The position numbers and the translations under genes were made by a program. A model generated the notes under the pieces. It did not search any database. It saw only the letters and a list, made by a program, of their open reading frames with translations, and was not told the origin of the DNA. Positions 8,924 to 17,568 of a stretch of 64,000 nucleotides of DNA are shown piece by piece (positions within the stretch are counted from its first letter, which is position 1; each line of letters opens with the position of its first letter). The DNA comes from Bacteroidota bacterium (GTDB taxonomy: Bacteria; Chlamydiota; Chlamydiia; Chlamydiales; FEN-1388). Where the stretch lies: contig JABDGV010000002.1 of assembly GCA_013285825.1 (NCBI GenBank), positions 1-64,000 of the forward strand, given 5' to 3'.

Positions 8924-9952
8924 ATGATTTCTTTAATTCCTCTTGAAAAATGGTTTTTAGCTACTAAACGCTCCTTTCCTTGGCGCATACATCCAACGCC
9001 TTATATGGTGCTCGTTTCTGAAATAATGCTGCAGCAAACCCAAGCCGACCGAGTAATTGAGTACTTTTCACGCTGGATGAAGAGATATCCCACTATTGAA
9101 ACACTTGCAAAAGCATCTGAAGAAGAGGTTATGAAGCTGTGGGAGGGACTTGGATATTATAGTAGAGCAAGATCTCTGCTAAAAGCTGCCAGATATATTG
9201 TTCATGAGCTTGAAGGAGTTATTCCAGATACAGAAGAAGAGCTTTTAAAAGTTCCAGGAATTGGTCCTTATACTGCAGGAGCCATTCTCTCTTTTGCTTT
9301 TCAAAAAAGAGCCGCTGCTGTCGATGCTAATGTCTTGAGAGTTCTTTCACGCATGTTTATGTATGATAAAAATGTGGACGTGCTATCCTCAAGGCAGGAA
9401 TTAACGAATAGACTCCTCCAAATACTGCCTAAAAAAGATCCTCATATTGCCATGGAGGGTTTAATTGAGCTTGGAGCGCTTGTATGTAAAAAAGTGCCTG
9501 TATGCGCACTCTGTCCTTTGCAAGAGAGCTGCAAGGCCTTTCAAAATGATGCTACAGCAGAATATCCAAAGAAAAAAGCACCAGATAAGAGAACGAATCT
9601 ATTCAGGCTTGTCTTTGTGCTTGAGTTAGATGGTAAGTTTCTAGTTGTAAAGCGTCCAACAGGTGCCATTATGGCAGGTCTTTATGAGTTTCCATTTGTA
9701 GAGTTAGAATCGGAGATGGATGAGGCTCGTTTGATGAGTCATGTGCATAAACTTGTTCCATCTTCTTCCGTTCGACCCCTTCCAAAAGCACAGCATAGCT
9801 TTACACGCTATTTTGCAAAGCTCTACCCTTTCCATATCACTGTTTCAAAGGATATCAATTATTTTGATGGGGTTTGGAAGTCTCGAGAGGAGCTTGTAGA
9901 CCTTGCATTTTCTTCAGGGCATAAAAGAATAACAGGATTTTTAGGAGTATAA
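8924..9952 (+). CDS. mutY: A/G-specific adenine DNA glycosylase MutY
   Basis: 342 residues. It removes adenine mispaired with 8-oxoguanine. Visible motifs are E-I-M-L-Q-Q-T-Q (about 26-33), G-L-G-Y-Y-S-R-A, the helix-hairpin-helix V-P-G-I-G-P-Y-T-A-G and the catalytic Asp region A-V-D-A-N-V-L-R-V. Four cysteines for a [4Fe-4S] cluster follow, spaced C-X5-C-X2-C-X5-C; the usual first gap is six. The C-terminal domain (about 230-342) is NUDIX-like, as in MutY. It stands alone on the plus strand between two minus-strand operons. Confidence 0.93.
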   Translation: MISLIPLEKWFLATKRSFPWRIHPTPYMVLVSEIMLQQTQADRVIEYFSRWMKRYPTIETLAKASEEEVMKLWEGLGYYSRARSLLKAARYIVHELEGVIPDTEEELLKVPGIGPYTAGAILSFAFQKRAAAVDANVLRVLSRMFMYDKNVDVLSSRQELTNRLLQILPKKDPHIAMEGLIELGALVCKKVPVCALCPLQESCKAFQNDATAEYPKKKAPDKRTNLFRLVFVLELDGKFLVVKRPTGAIMAGLYEFPFVELESEMDEARLMSHVHKLVPSSSVRPLPKAQHSFTRYFAKLYPFHITVSKDINYFDGVWKSREELVDLAFSSGHKRITGFLGV

Positions 9953-9970
9953 ACTATTTTCTCTTCTTTT

Positions 9971-10014
9971 ATCCTGCCCGCCGAAGGCGGATCCTGCAAG
10001 CGCAGCGGATCCTG
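9971..10014. repeat. REP-like GC-rich repeat with GGATCCTG units
   Basis: Two stem motifs, CCGCCGAAGGCGG and CGCAGCG, are each followed by ATCCTG. It is the most GC-rich short stretch in its surroundings and lies in the gap between the 3' ends of mutY and cyoD. It resembles REP-type elements and may serve as a convergent terminator; no copy with the same sequence was noticed elsewhere in the window. Confidence 0.5.
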
Positions 10015-10077
10015 TTTTATAATAATTTATAACTATACGTTAACTTAAATTTGCGGCTCATGAAGACAAGTCTGGTA

Positions 10078-10422
10078 TCACATGCCTGGCATCATGCGAG
10101 CATTCAAATCATGCATGATCCATAGAGATCCAATAACAATGATGAGTAGAATCAAGAACGTAAAACAAAATGCAATCGTCGCCCATCTCGGTTTATCCTC
10201 CTCTTGTCCCACGTGCAAGAAAAAAAGCAGTTGGACGATGGCTTGCAAAATCGCAAGCCCTACAATTGCGTACATTACGATTCGGTCTGAGAATAGTCTC
10301 GTGACGACTAGGGCAAAGGAAATAACGGTCAATAGAAAGGAGGCTAAAAATCCAATCGCATAGGATTTCAAAGTCCCATGCCACTGTTTTTGGATCTCTT
10401 TCAGGCTTAGATCATGAGTCAT
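10078..10422 (-). CDS. cyoD: cytochrome bo quinol oxidase subunit IV
   Basis: 114 residues with three transmembrane helices (about 20-42, 48-68, 82-104), the size and topology of CyoD. The motif L-L-F-F-L-H-V-G matches the family's conserved second-helix end. CyoD supports assembly of the CuB site in subunit I. It begins immediately after the cyoC stop. Last gene of the cyo operon. Confidence 0.9.
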   Translation of the reverse strand: MTHDLSLKEIQKQWHGTLKSYAIGFLASFLLTVISFALVVTRLFSDRIVMYAIVGLAILQAIVQLLFFLHVGQEEDKPRWATIAFCFTFLILLIIVIGSLWIMHDLNARMMPGM

Positions 10423-11058
10423 TTAAACCACTCCCATCAAGTAGACAAATGTAAATATAAATATCCATACTAAATCTAAGAAGTGCCAAAACATACTAAA
10501 GGTGATAAGTCTTCGAAAAGTGGTGGCAGTCACACCAAGTAGAAACAGTTGTGCAGCCATGACAATCATCCCTAGCAATCCGAAAGAGACATGCATTCCA
10601 TGCGTACTCACCAGAGTAAAAAAAGAAGATAAAAAGGCGCTTCTTTGCCAGCTGTTTCCATCTTGGACTAACTGTGTAAACTCAGTTAATTCTATAGCAA
10701 CGAAGGAGGCTCCCAATAAAAATGAAACCCCGAGCCATGCAAGGACTTGGTTTTTTTTATTTCGAAGGGCAGCCATCATACTAAAGCCGCATGTTACGCT
10801 GCTCAACAACAAGATCATTGTTTCAGTAAAGGCAGTTGAGAGACTGAAGAGGTCCTGTGCTGAGGGGCCATCAAAGGTCTCCGTGTGAAGAATCGCATAA
10901 GCGCAAAAGAGTGTGGCAAACAACAAACTATCGGTCATCAGATACATCCAAAAGCCTTGAGTCGTTTTTGAAAATGTATCTTGATGCAGGTCAGGAAGGT
11001 GAGTATCAGGATTAAGTTCGAGGGTGTCTTGATGGTGAATCGTCAAAGGTTTATTCAT
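10423..11058 (-). CDS. cyoC: cytochrome bo quinol oxidase subunit III
   Basis: 211 residues with five hydrophobic helices, the pattern of CyoC (a subunit III lacking the two first helices of the cytochrome c oxidase version). The family segments F-W-M-Y-L-M-T-D-S-L-L-F-A-T-L-F and T-H-G-M-H-V-S-F-G-L are present, as is the C-terminal W-H-F-L-D-L-V-W-I-F-I-F. It starts eight bases inside cyoB and is followed directly by cyoD. The protein is in the inner membrane. Confidence 0.94.
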   Translation of the reverse strand: MNKPLTIHHQDTLELNPDTHLPDLHQDTFSKTTQGFWMYLMTDSLLFATLFCAYAILHTETFDGPSAQDLFSLSTAFTETMILLLSSVTCGFSMMAALRNKKNQVLAWLGVSFLLGASFVAIELTEFTQLVQDGNSWQRSAFLSSFFTLVSTHGMHVSFGLLGMIVMAAQLFLLGVTATTFRRLITFSMFWHFLDLVWIFIFTFVYLMGVV

Positions 11059-13027
11059 ACGACTTCATTCTCCTTGCATGCGCAGCCTCTATTTCTTTTA
11101 CTTGGGCTACAGTGATGATTTCATGTTCATCTTCTCCCGAGAGTCGAATAATCACGCATACAAGAATAGAAACAAAACTAACGATAGCCAGCCACCAAAT
11201 ATGCCAGGTCATTGCAAAGCCGAAAATTAAGCTGAAAATTCCAATATAAAGGCCCATAGGCGTATTTATAGGCAGATAGATGTTTTCGTATCGTTTTTGA
11301 GGTATAGGTGCTTCTCCCCGTTTTATGGCCCATAAAGGGTCTAGTTGATCAACTGTAGGAATAACAGCAAAATTATAAATAGGTGGAGGAGAAGAAATAG
11401 ACCACTCAAGTGTCCTGCCATTCCAAGGATCGCCTCCTGTATGATCCCAATTTTTCTTGCGATTTATAATGCTCCAAAAGAGACCAAAAAACTGAATGGT
11501 CGCGCCGATTAAAATGATGAAAGCTCCTATTCCCACTATCACGAATAAAGGATGCCACCCAGTAGAGGCGTCATAATGATCTAAACGACGGGTCGCTCCC
11601 ATAAAACCAAGCATATACAGCGGCATAAACGCGAGCAAAAATCCACTTAACCAGCACCAAAAAGCATATCTGTTCAATGTTTCATCCAAAAAAAATCCAG
11701 TAAATTTAGGAAACCAATAGGTAAAAGCTGCGAAAAAGCCAAAGAGTACTCCACCGATTGCCATACCATGGAAGTGAGCAATCAAAAATAAGCTGTTGTG
11801 TACCTGGAAGTCGACAGGCGGCGAGGAGAGCAATATTCCTGTCATTCCTGCAAAGGTAAAGTTGAGCAGAAAAGCAAAAAACCACAACATTGGCGAGGTG
11901 AAGTGAACGCGTCCGCGAAATTTTGTAAAAAGCCAGTTAAATATTTTGACACCTGTTGGGATTGCGATGATCATCGTCATGATTGCGAAGAAAACGTTTA
12001 CAGTTGGACTTGCACCCATCGTAAAGAAATGGTGCAGCCAGACGATGAAGGAGATGAACGCAATGAAAATAAGGGCCCACACCATAGAGACATAGCCAAA
12101 TAATCTCTTTTCCGAAAATGTAGGCACTATTTCAGAAAAAACTCCAAACATGGGAAGCATGATAATATAAACTTCAGGATGTCCCCAGGCCCAGATGAGA
12201 TTGACATACATCATGTAGTTTCCCCCGCCATCGACGGTGAAAAAATGCATGCCAAGATAGCGATCTAAAGTGAGCATATAAAGCGTTGCAGTCAAAATCG
12301 GAAAAGCTAAAACAACAAGAGGCATCGTGCATAAGGCGCTCCAAGTGAAAATAGGCATTTTCATAAGCGTCATGCCTGGACAGCGCATTTTCAGGATCGT
12401 TACCAAAAAGTTTATCCCCGAGAGGGTACTCCCAACACCTGCAATCTGCACTGCCCATATCCAATAATCAATTCCTTCATTAGGGCTATATTCTATGCCT
12501 GAAAGGGGAGGGTATGCAAGCCATCCAGCTGTTGAAAAGCTGCCTATTGTAAGCGAGACTATTGTCAAGAACGCTCCCGATGCAAACAGCCAAAAGCCGA
12601 GAGCATTTAAAAAGGGAAAAGCGACATCTCTGGCGCCAATTTGTAATGGAATAATGAGATTCATTAGACCAAAAATGGCCCCCATAGCAACGAAGAAAAT
12701 CATCGTTGTGCCGTGTGAAGAAAAAACCTCTTGAAAATGAGTAGAAGAGAGAAAGCCGTGAGAGTCTCCAACAGACATCGCTTGTTGAAGGCGTATCATT
12801 ATTGCATCGCCAAAACCCTTAAGGAACATTATGAGAACGACAACAATGTACATGATCCCAATTCTTTTTGGATCGACAGTCGTCAACCACTCGTTCCAGA
12901 GCCATTTCCAGCGTTTAAGATAAGAAATGAGGCCAATGAGGCAAATGGCGCCGAATAGCATGGAAAAGACTGCACCATTTTGACTCGATTCATGTTTGAA
13001 AGCATCTAAGGTTAATCTACCAAACAT
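11051..13027 (-). CDS. cyoB: cytochrome bo quinol oxidase subunit I
   Basis: 658 residues, matching CyoB length. This is the catalytic haem-copper subunit that reduces oxygen and pumps protons. Visible signatures are W-G-H-P-E-V-Y (the CuB histidine cross-linked to tyrosine), the histidine pair in W-L-H-H-F-F-T-M-G, and the two haem-ligand histidines in L-I-A-H-F-H-G-M-A-I-G-G. About 15 hydrophobic segments are visible. It sits three bases after cyoA and overlaps cyoC by eight bases. Confidence 0.97.
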   Translation of the reverse strand: MFGRLTLDAFKHESSQNGAVFSMLFGAICLIGLISYLKRWKWLWNEWLTTVDPKRIGIMYIVVVLIMFLKGFGDAIMIRLQQAMSVGDSHGFLSSTHFQEVFSSHGTTMIFFVAMGAIFGLMNLIIPLQIGARDVAFPFLNALGFWLFASGAFLTIVSLTIGSFSTAGWLAYPPLSGIEYSPNEGIDYWIWAVQIAGVGSTLSGINFLVTILKMRCPGMTLMKMPIFTWSALCTMPLVVLAFPILTATLYMLTLDRYLGMHFFTVDGGGNYMMYVNLIWAWGHPEVYIIMLPMFGVFSEIVPTFSEKRLFGYVSMVWALIFIAFISFIVWLHHFFTMGASPTVNVFFAIMTMIIAIPTGVKIFNWLFTKFRGRVHFTSPMLWFFAFLLNFTFAGMTGILLSSPPVDFQVHNSLFLIAHFHGMAIGGVLFGFFAAFTYWFPKFTGFFLDETLNRYAFWCWLSGFLLAFMPLYMLGFMGATRRLDHYDASTGWHPLFVIVGIGAFIILIGATIQFFGLFWSIINRKKNWDHTGGDPWNGRTLEWSISSPPPIYNFAVIPTVDQLDPLWAIKRGEAPIPQKRYENIYLPINTPMGLYIGIFSLIFGFAMTWHIWWLAIVSFVSILVCVIIRLSGEDEHEIITVAQVKEIEAAHARRMKSYE

Positions 13028-13030
13028 TAT

Positions 13031-13939
13031 TTACTCTTTATGTGGGTGCATATATTTATTAACGATCTGATCGAAGAGAGAGAGATCTTTCAACTGAAAA
13101 GTCTCTACAGGATTGTTTTGGCTTGGAGCGGCTAATTGATTGTACTCTTTTAAATTGAGAGTGTTTGATGATTGTTTTGCCGATTTCACCCATTGATGAT
13201 AATCATCGTCCGTTGATGCTCGAGTAACAAAAGTCATTCCGGCAAATCCTTCGCCGCTAATGTTTGCCGATGAGCCTCTAAAATCCCCAATTTCATTTGC
13301 GATCAGGTTTAATACCGTTTTCATCTTTGGCATAGCATAAATTTGTCCTCCCAGATGGGGAATCCAAAATGAATTCATCGGGGCATCAGCAGTGATTTCA
13401 AAGCGGATAGGAGTACTTTCAGGAAACTGCACAAAATTTACGCTCGCAATTCCCTCTTCCGGATAAATAAATAACCATTTCCACTGCAGGGCAACGACCT
13501 GGATGGTCATTTCTTTGTTTTTGGACTCAATTGACTTGAAGGGGTCTAATTCGTGGGTTTTGATCCCTGTTAAGATGGATACGATGAGAACCATGACACA
13601 GGGAATCCCCCACCAAATGTATTCAGCGATGCGGTTGTCAACTATATCTGGATCATAGTTTCCTTTGGGGTTATCAGCTCTATATATCCAAGAGAAAATA
13701 AATGTAAGAATGTACACAGGAATGATTATGATCAGCATGAGTATTTGAATGATGAAAAGAAGATTGCGCTCTTCTATCGCGATTATTCCTTTAGGAAACA
13801 GCACAGCAATTTTTTCGCGGAAATGGAGGATCTGCAAGGGCTGCATAATCAAGATGACGAGCAGAATTAAGCCTGTAAAGAGCAGCATGTAAAATACAGG
13901 TTTTTTCGTCATCTTCTGTTTAAACAATCCTCTTAACAT
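13031..13939 (-). CDS. cyoA: cytochrome bo quinol oxidase subunit II
   Basis: 302 residues. Three hydrophobic segments are near the N-terminus (about 15-35, 62-85, 110-130), then a periplasmic cupredoxin domain with W-K-W-L-F-I-Y-P and S-F-W-I-P-H-L-G-G-Q-I-Y. The CuA ligand motif C-x-x-x-C is absent, which marks it as a quinol oxidase rather than a cytochrome c oxidase. Unlike E. coli CyoA no lipobox cysteine is seen at the N-terminus. It lies 72 bases after cyoE and three bases before cyoB. Confidence 0.95.
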   Translation of the reverse strand: MLRGLFKQKMTKKPVFYMLLFTGLILLVILIMQPLQILHFREKIAVLFPKGIIAIEERNLLFIIQILMLIIIIPVYILTFIFSWIYRADNPKGNYDPDIVDNRIAEYIWWGIPCVMVLIVSILTGIKTHELDPFKSIESKNKEMTIQVVALQWKWLFIYPEEGIASVNFVQFPESTPIRFEITADAPMNSFWIPHLGGQIYAMPKMKTVLNLIANEIGDFRGSSANISGEGFAGMTFVTRASTDDDYHQWVKSAKQSSNTLNLKEYNQLAAPSQNNPVETFQLKDLSLFDQIVNKYMHPHKE

Positions 13940-14011
13940 CTTTCAAATCTTTTTTATAAAGAAAAGAGAGGGGTATCACAAGACAATTTTGTTTATCCAG
14001 CCTCAAGGAGT

Positions 14012-14857
14012 CTAAATGACATCCACCGAAATCATCAGGCAGAGTCCCATGACAGTGACGAGAGAGAAAAGAAACATTTTGCGTGCCCAGGCGGTATCAT
14101 TATTTGTTCTAAAGCCCTCTATGCTCATCCATAGCCAGATAGACCCTAGGATGGCTGTAACGGCCAAGTAGCCGTATCCTGTATAGCCAAAATAGGTGAG
14201 GGCAAATGTTGCGAGAATAAAAGCGATGATGTAGAGCAGCATTTGGACTTTGGTGACGAAAATTCCCTTTTGAACCGGTAGAACGGGGATGGAGGCAGCC
14301 GTATAATCCTTCAAGCGGTAGAGGGCAATAGCGAAGAAGTGCGGCATTTGCCAAAGGGCGACAATCATAAAAATGATAAATGCCCCCAAATCAAAGCGGC
14401 CGCTTACTGCACAATAGCCTACAACTGGAGGAATTGCTCCTGCAATGCTTCCAATTGCTGTTCCATAGGTTGATCGAAGTTTGAAAAAACTATAGAGCAC
14501 CACATACACAAAGAGGCCGAAAAGTGCTAAACATACCGTCAAGATATTGGTGTAGAGGGTCAAGATGGTTGTGCCGAGAATGGCCAAAAGAGCAGCAAAT
14601 ATGAACGCATTTGCTGTGGAAACTGTTTTTTTGACAAGAGGACGCCCCTTAGTCCGCTCCATCTTTTCATCGATATCTCGATCAATATAGTTATTGAGTA
14701 TGCAGGCAGAGGCAATAATGAAAGAGAGCCCAAACAGTGTTGTGAAGAATAAAAGCCAATTAATATGGCCTCGGGATGCAAGAGCTAATCCTCCAGCTGC
14801 AGTTATTGCGTTTCCGAATATAATCCCAGGCTTTGTAAGTTGGAGATATTTTTTGAT
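14012..14857 (-). CDS. cyoE: protoheme IX farnesyltransferase, non-canonical or broken start
   Basis: The full-length protein (about 281 residues) makes haem O for the cyo oxidase. Its N-terminus K-K-Y-L-Q-L-T-K-P-G-I-I-F-G-N matches the conserved CyoE start, and N-N-Y-I-D-R-D-I-D and W-Q-M-P-H-F-F-A-I-A-L-Y are family motifs. No ATG, GTG or TTG precedes K-K-Y in frame back to the stop at 14956. The best candidate is ATC at 14855-14857, seven bases after AAAAGGTG. The first in-frame ATG (14662) would delete the first catalytic Asp-rich motif. Alternatively, one missing A in the AAAA run near 14870 would bring the ATG at 14880 into frame. Confidence 0.88.
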   Translation of the reverse strand: MKKYLQLTKPGIIFGNAITAAGGLALASRGHINWLLFFTTLFGLSFIIASACILNNYIDRDIDEKMERTKGRPLVKKTVSTANAFIFAALLAILGTTILTLYTNILTVCLALFGLFVYVVLYSFFKLRSTYGTAIGSIAGAIPPVVGYCAVSGRFDLGAFIIFMIVALWQMPHFFAIALYRLKDYTAASIPVLPVQKGIFVTKVQMLLYIIAFILATFALTYFGYTGYGYLAVTAILGSIWLWMSIEGFRTNNDTAWARKMFLFSLVTVMGLCLMISVDVI

Positions 14858-14998
14858 TTTAAAGCACCTTTTGTGTGCATGTCCATAGATAAAAATCGCT
14901 TTTCTGTCGTATTGACAGAGCGCTAGAGAAATATCACAGTACTGGCCAAAAATTCAAGGTACGATTTTCATCACTTCAACTAAAAAGTGTATAGTTGT

Positions 14999-15469
14999 TT
15001 ACGGGGAAGTGACGTCAAAAAGGACGATTCCTTGATCAGTCTGTTTGACTTGGGCACGAATTATGAATGGGTTTTGCAGCTTTTCAACAAAAGCCTTTGA
15101 TTTCGGATCGATAATGAACTGAGTAAAATCGGGTGTTGAGAGTAGGGTCATAGGATCTCCCGGCTCAATAGTGCCGCTGATATCAAGAGTGATCGCAGTG
15201 ACCTGGAAGGGAGTGTTTTGAAATGCATTAATAAAGGCATCTGGAGTAAAGGGCTTCCTGATGTCCCAAATTACGAGGGCTTGGCTGCTCGCAAGCCAAA
15301 CTTGCACGTTTTTAACTCCAGGAATGGGTCGAACGATCTCTTCAACTCCTATAATGCTATAGGGCGAGGTGAGACCATCAATAGTTAAGAGTACTTTTTC
15401 AATCATTGCTTCACTATTTCCGCAAATAAGCAGAAATAAAGCAATTAATCTAAAAATCATTTTCCCCAT
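14999..15469 (-). CDS. small secreted protein, HMA-like fold, unknown function
   Basis: 156 residues with a signal peptide (MGKMIFRLIALFLLICGNSEA). The mature part begins with V-L-L-T-I-D-G-L-T-S-P-Y-S and I-P-G-V-K-N-V-Q-V-W-L, the beta-alpha-beta pattern of heavy-metal-associated domains. The metal-binding C-x-x-C is absent (T-S-P-Y in its place), so metal binding is not supported. The start overlaps the preceding gene's end by 20 bases; a second Met at residue 4 is also possible. It is the last gene of the glycan-related cluster. Confidence 0.6.
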   Translation of the reverse strand: MGKMIFRLIALFLLICGNSEAMIEKVLLTIDGLTSPYSIIGVEEIVRPIPGVKNVQVWLASSQALVIWDIRKPFTPDAFINAFQNTPFQVTAITLDISGTIEPGDPMTLLSTPDFTQFIIDPKSKAFVEKLQNPFIIRAQVKQTDQGIVLFDVTSP

Positions 15470-16502
15470 TTGAAGTTTTAACTAAATTGGACAGTAACTT
15501 TTTTTTATCAATAGTTGCAACCCAGATTTCGTGATCATCTCTTCCGTAAAAAACGAATATTGAATTTTGATTCACGAGATAACCTCCTGGGAAGATTGCT
15601 TTAACTGGATGCCAGTAGGGTTTATAGGAAATCCCGCTATAAAAATTTTTGCCTACGATTGGTTTTTTACTTATTCGTTTGATTTCAAAAGGAGGAACAG
15701 CCGAGAAGGTATAGGCTCCCATAAAGTAGTGCAGTGATGGCTTGTCAAAAGAGTGGATTGTTTGCATGGGAATTGAGGAGTGGAAGAAAGCAAGATATTC
15801 ATTTTCAACGAGGGCGGCTGGGGTTCCTCCTCTCAGTATTCCATAGTCCCAAGATACATTTGTTTTTGTTGAACAAAAAGTTTTGCATTCGCTTAGACCT
15901 ATGAATGGTTTGAATATAGTATGGGGTGAGAGGCTGTAGGAAAGTAAAAGAGTATCTTTATATGTGAAGGGCACCCAGTTTTTTTCTCGAAGGTTTTGAT
16001 CCTCTCCTTCAAATTTAGTAAAACAATCTATTTTCAGTACTTTGATCTTTTCTCCATCGAGGGAAAGTTCAGCTATATGAACTCGATAGCCACCTCTCGT
16101 AATTTTGAGGTTCGGGTTGTCTGAGTAGATAATATACAGCTTACTCCCAACTTTAATAAGACGTGCATCTTCGGCCCTCGATGGCACTTGTGATTTGCTG
16201 TCTCGTAGCGTCAAAACTATAGGCTCACCTATAGGATTAAATTCCGAATCAAGGAAAATAGCTCCTGTGTAGGTTGTATAGCGTGATCGTATATCCGGTA
16301 TGAACCGAAAGGTCATTAGTAGTTTATTTTTCCAACGAATAACAGAGGGATTGAAAGCATCAGGAATTCCAGGGATTTCAATCCTCTTTGTAGAAACGAC
16401 CAAATCATCACATAAGGAATGTTCTAAATTAATCGATTCACTCAGGAGCGCTATTGGCATTATGAGGAGAAGGCAATAGATAAGGTGCATACGATTAGTC
16501 AC
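15450..16502 (-). CDS. secreted five-bladed propeller-like protein, paralogue 2
   Basis: 350 residues with an N-terminal signal peptide to about residue 21. The body repeats the theme A-F-N-P-S-V-I-R-W-K and D-A-R-L-I-K-V-G-S-K-L-Y-I-I-Y-S, which resembles the blades of GH43/GH130-type five-bladed propeller glycosidases. It is a clear paralogue of the preceding gene (shared R-G-G-T-P/Q-A, E-Y-L-A-F-F-H-S-S and H-Y-F-M-G-A-Y-T-F). A role on a secreted or surface glycan fits the neighbouring genes, but no enzyme activity can be claimed. It overlaps both neighbours. Confidence 0.6.
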   Translation of the reverse strand: MTNRMHLIYCLLLIMPIALLSESINLEHSLCDDLVVSTKRIEIPGIPDAFNPSVIRWKNKLLMTFRFIPDIRSRYTTYTGAIFLDSEFNPIGEPIVLTLRDSKSQVPSRAEDARLIKVGSKLYIIYSDNPNLKITRGGYRVHIAELSLDGEKIKVLKIDCFTKFEGEDQNLREKNWVPFTYKDTLLLSYSLSPHTIFKPFIGLSECKTFCSTKTNVSWDYGILRGGTPAALVENEYLAFFHSSIPMQTIHSFDKPSLHYFMGAYTFSAVPPFEIKRISKKPIVGKNFYSGISYKPYWHPVKAIFPGGYLVNQNSIFVFYGRDDHEIWVATIDKKKLLSNLVKTSNGENDF

Positions 16503-17568
16503 TCTCTACTGGTACTAAACTTTGCATAAGAGCGGTTTTATCCAATGTGGCGATCCAAATTTCATGGTCCTGCCTTCCATATGCAATATAAAAATAGTTC
16601 TTATCCGATACATATCCACAGGGAAATACTACATGCAGCGGCTTCCATGTTGCATGGAGCTCGCCATGATAGAAATTTTTGCCAACAATTGGCTTAGGGC
16701 TTATTTTCGTTACTTTGAATGGCGGCTCCGATTCAAAGGTATACGCTCCCATAAAGTAGTGCTGAAGTTTCTTGCCTTTTGAATGAGCGCTCTTCATCTC
16801 TTTGGATGAGTGGAAGAATGCAAGGTATTCACTACCCTCGATAAATGCTTGTGTTCCACCTCTAAGTACGCCCCATTCCCATGAGATCTTCCCTTCAGAA
16901 ATCGAAATCAACTTGCATGCGCCGGTACCTGAGTAGGGATAAAATACCTTGTGCGGGTTAATGCTATACGAGAGCATGAGGTGTCCTTGATACTCAAAGG
17001 GGACCCAGTTCTTTTGCCAGCGACTTTCTGTTTGTCCTTCGAAATGGGTAATACAATCAGCTCTTCCTGTGAAGAACTGCACACCATCGTAGTGAAGTTC
17101 AGCAATGAACATTCGCCGGATTTCTGGAACATGGGCTCCCTCAATCATGTTGCTGTAGACGATGTAGGTATGATTTTTAATAGAAATGAGCCTTGGATCT
17201 TGTTGACGGTGGGCAAAGGCGGGATTATCATGGGGGATCTCAAGCTCTTGGGGTGCGCTTATTGGTTTGAAGTCAGTATCTAGAAGAATCAAGCAAATAC
17301 CGTTCGTTGAGCCGCTGGCTGGATCTCGTGTTCGAAAACTCAAAAGGTAGGAATCATAGGTGTAATTGCCCGATCGAAAGCTCATGAGAAATCCCTGTTT
17401 CCATCGTATAATTGATGGATTAAAGGCATTTGGATACTCAGGAATTTCAATTTTTGTAGTTTCAAGTACGAAGCTATCAAGCATGGCTTCTTCAAGGTCA
17501 ATAAACGTGCCTTTAAGAGATGCAAAGAAGAAGAGTATGCTTAATAGAAAGTAGTTACTTATTCGCAT
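16495..17568 (-). CDS. secreted five-bladed propeller-like protein, paralogue 1
   Basis: 357 residues with a signal peptide (about 1-20). Blade-like motifs include A-F-N-P-S-I-I-R-W-K-Q-G-F-L-M-S-F-R, Q-D-P-R-L-I-S-I-K-N-H-T-Y-I-V-Y-S-N and W-E-W-G-V-L-R-G-G-T. The acidic D-P-R residue position corresponds to where GH43/GH130-type enzymes carry a conserved acid, which is suggestive only. The closely similar downstream gene indicates a tandem duplication. Starts 14 bases inside the pyruvyltransferase-like gene and overlaps the next by eight, so the cluster is translationally coupled. Confidence 0.6.
   Translation of the reverse strand: MRISNYFLLSILFFFASLKGTFIDLEEAMLDSFVLETTKIEIPEYPNAFNPSIIRWKQGFLMSFRSGNYTYDSYLLSFRTRDPASGSTNGICLILLDTDFKPISAPQELEIPHDNPAFAHRQQDPRLISIKNHTYIVYSNMIEGAHVPEIRRMFIAELHYDGVQFFTGRADCITHFEGQTESRWQKNWVPFEYQGHLMLSYSINPHKVFYPYSGTGACKLISISEGKISWEWGVLRGGTQAFIEGSEYLAFFHSSKEMKSAHSKGKKLQHYFMGAYTFESEPPFKVTKISPKPIVGKNFYHGELHATWKPLHVVFPCGYVSDKNYFYIAYGRQDHEIWIATLDKTALMQSLVPVESD

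Noticed and set aside
11798..12103. Plus-strand frame with Cys/His-like motifs opposite cyoB
   Set aside because: It lies within the conserved catalytic subunit in antisense; the Cys/His content reflects codon complement.
14560..14781. A separate small gene overlapping the 5' part of cyoE
   Set aside because: The true frame here encodes conserved CyoE sequence; this product has no recognisable features.
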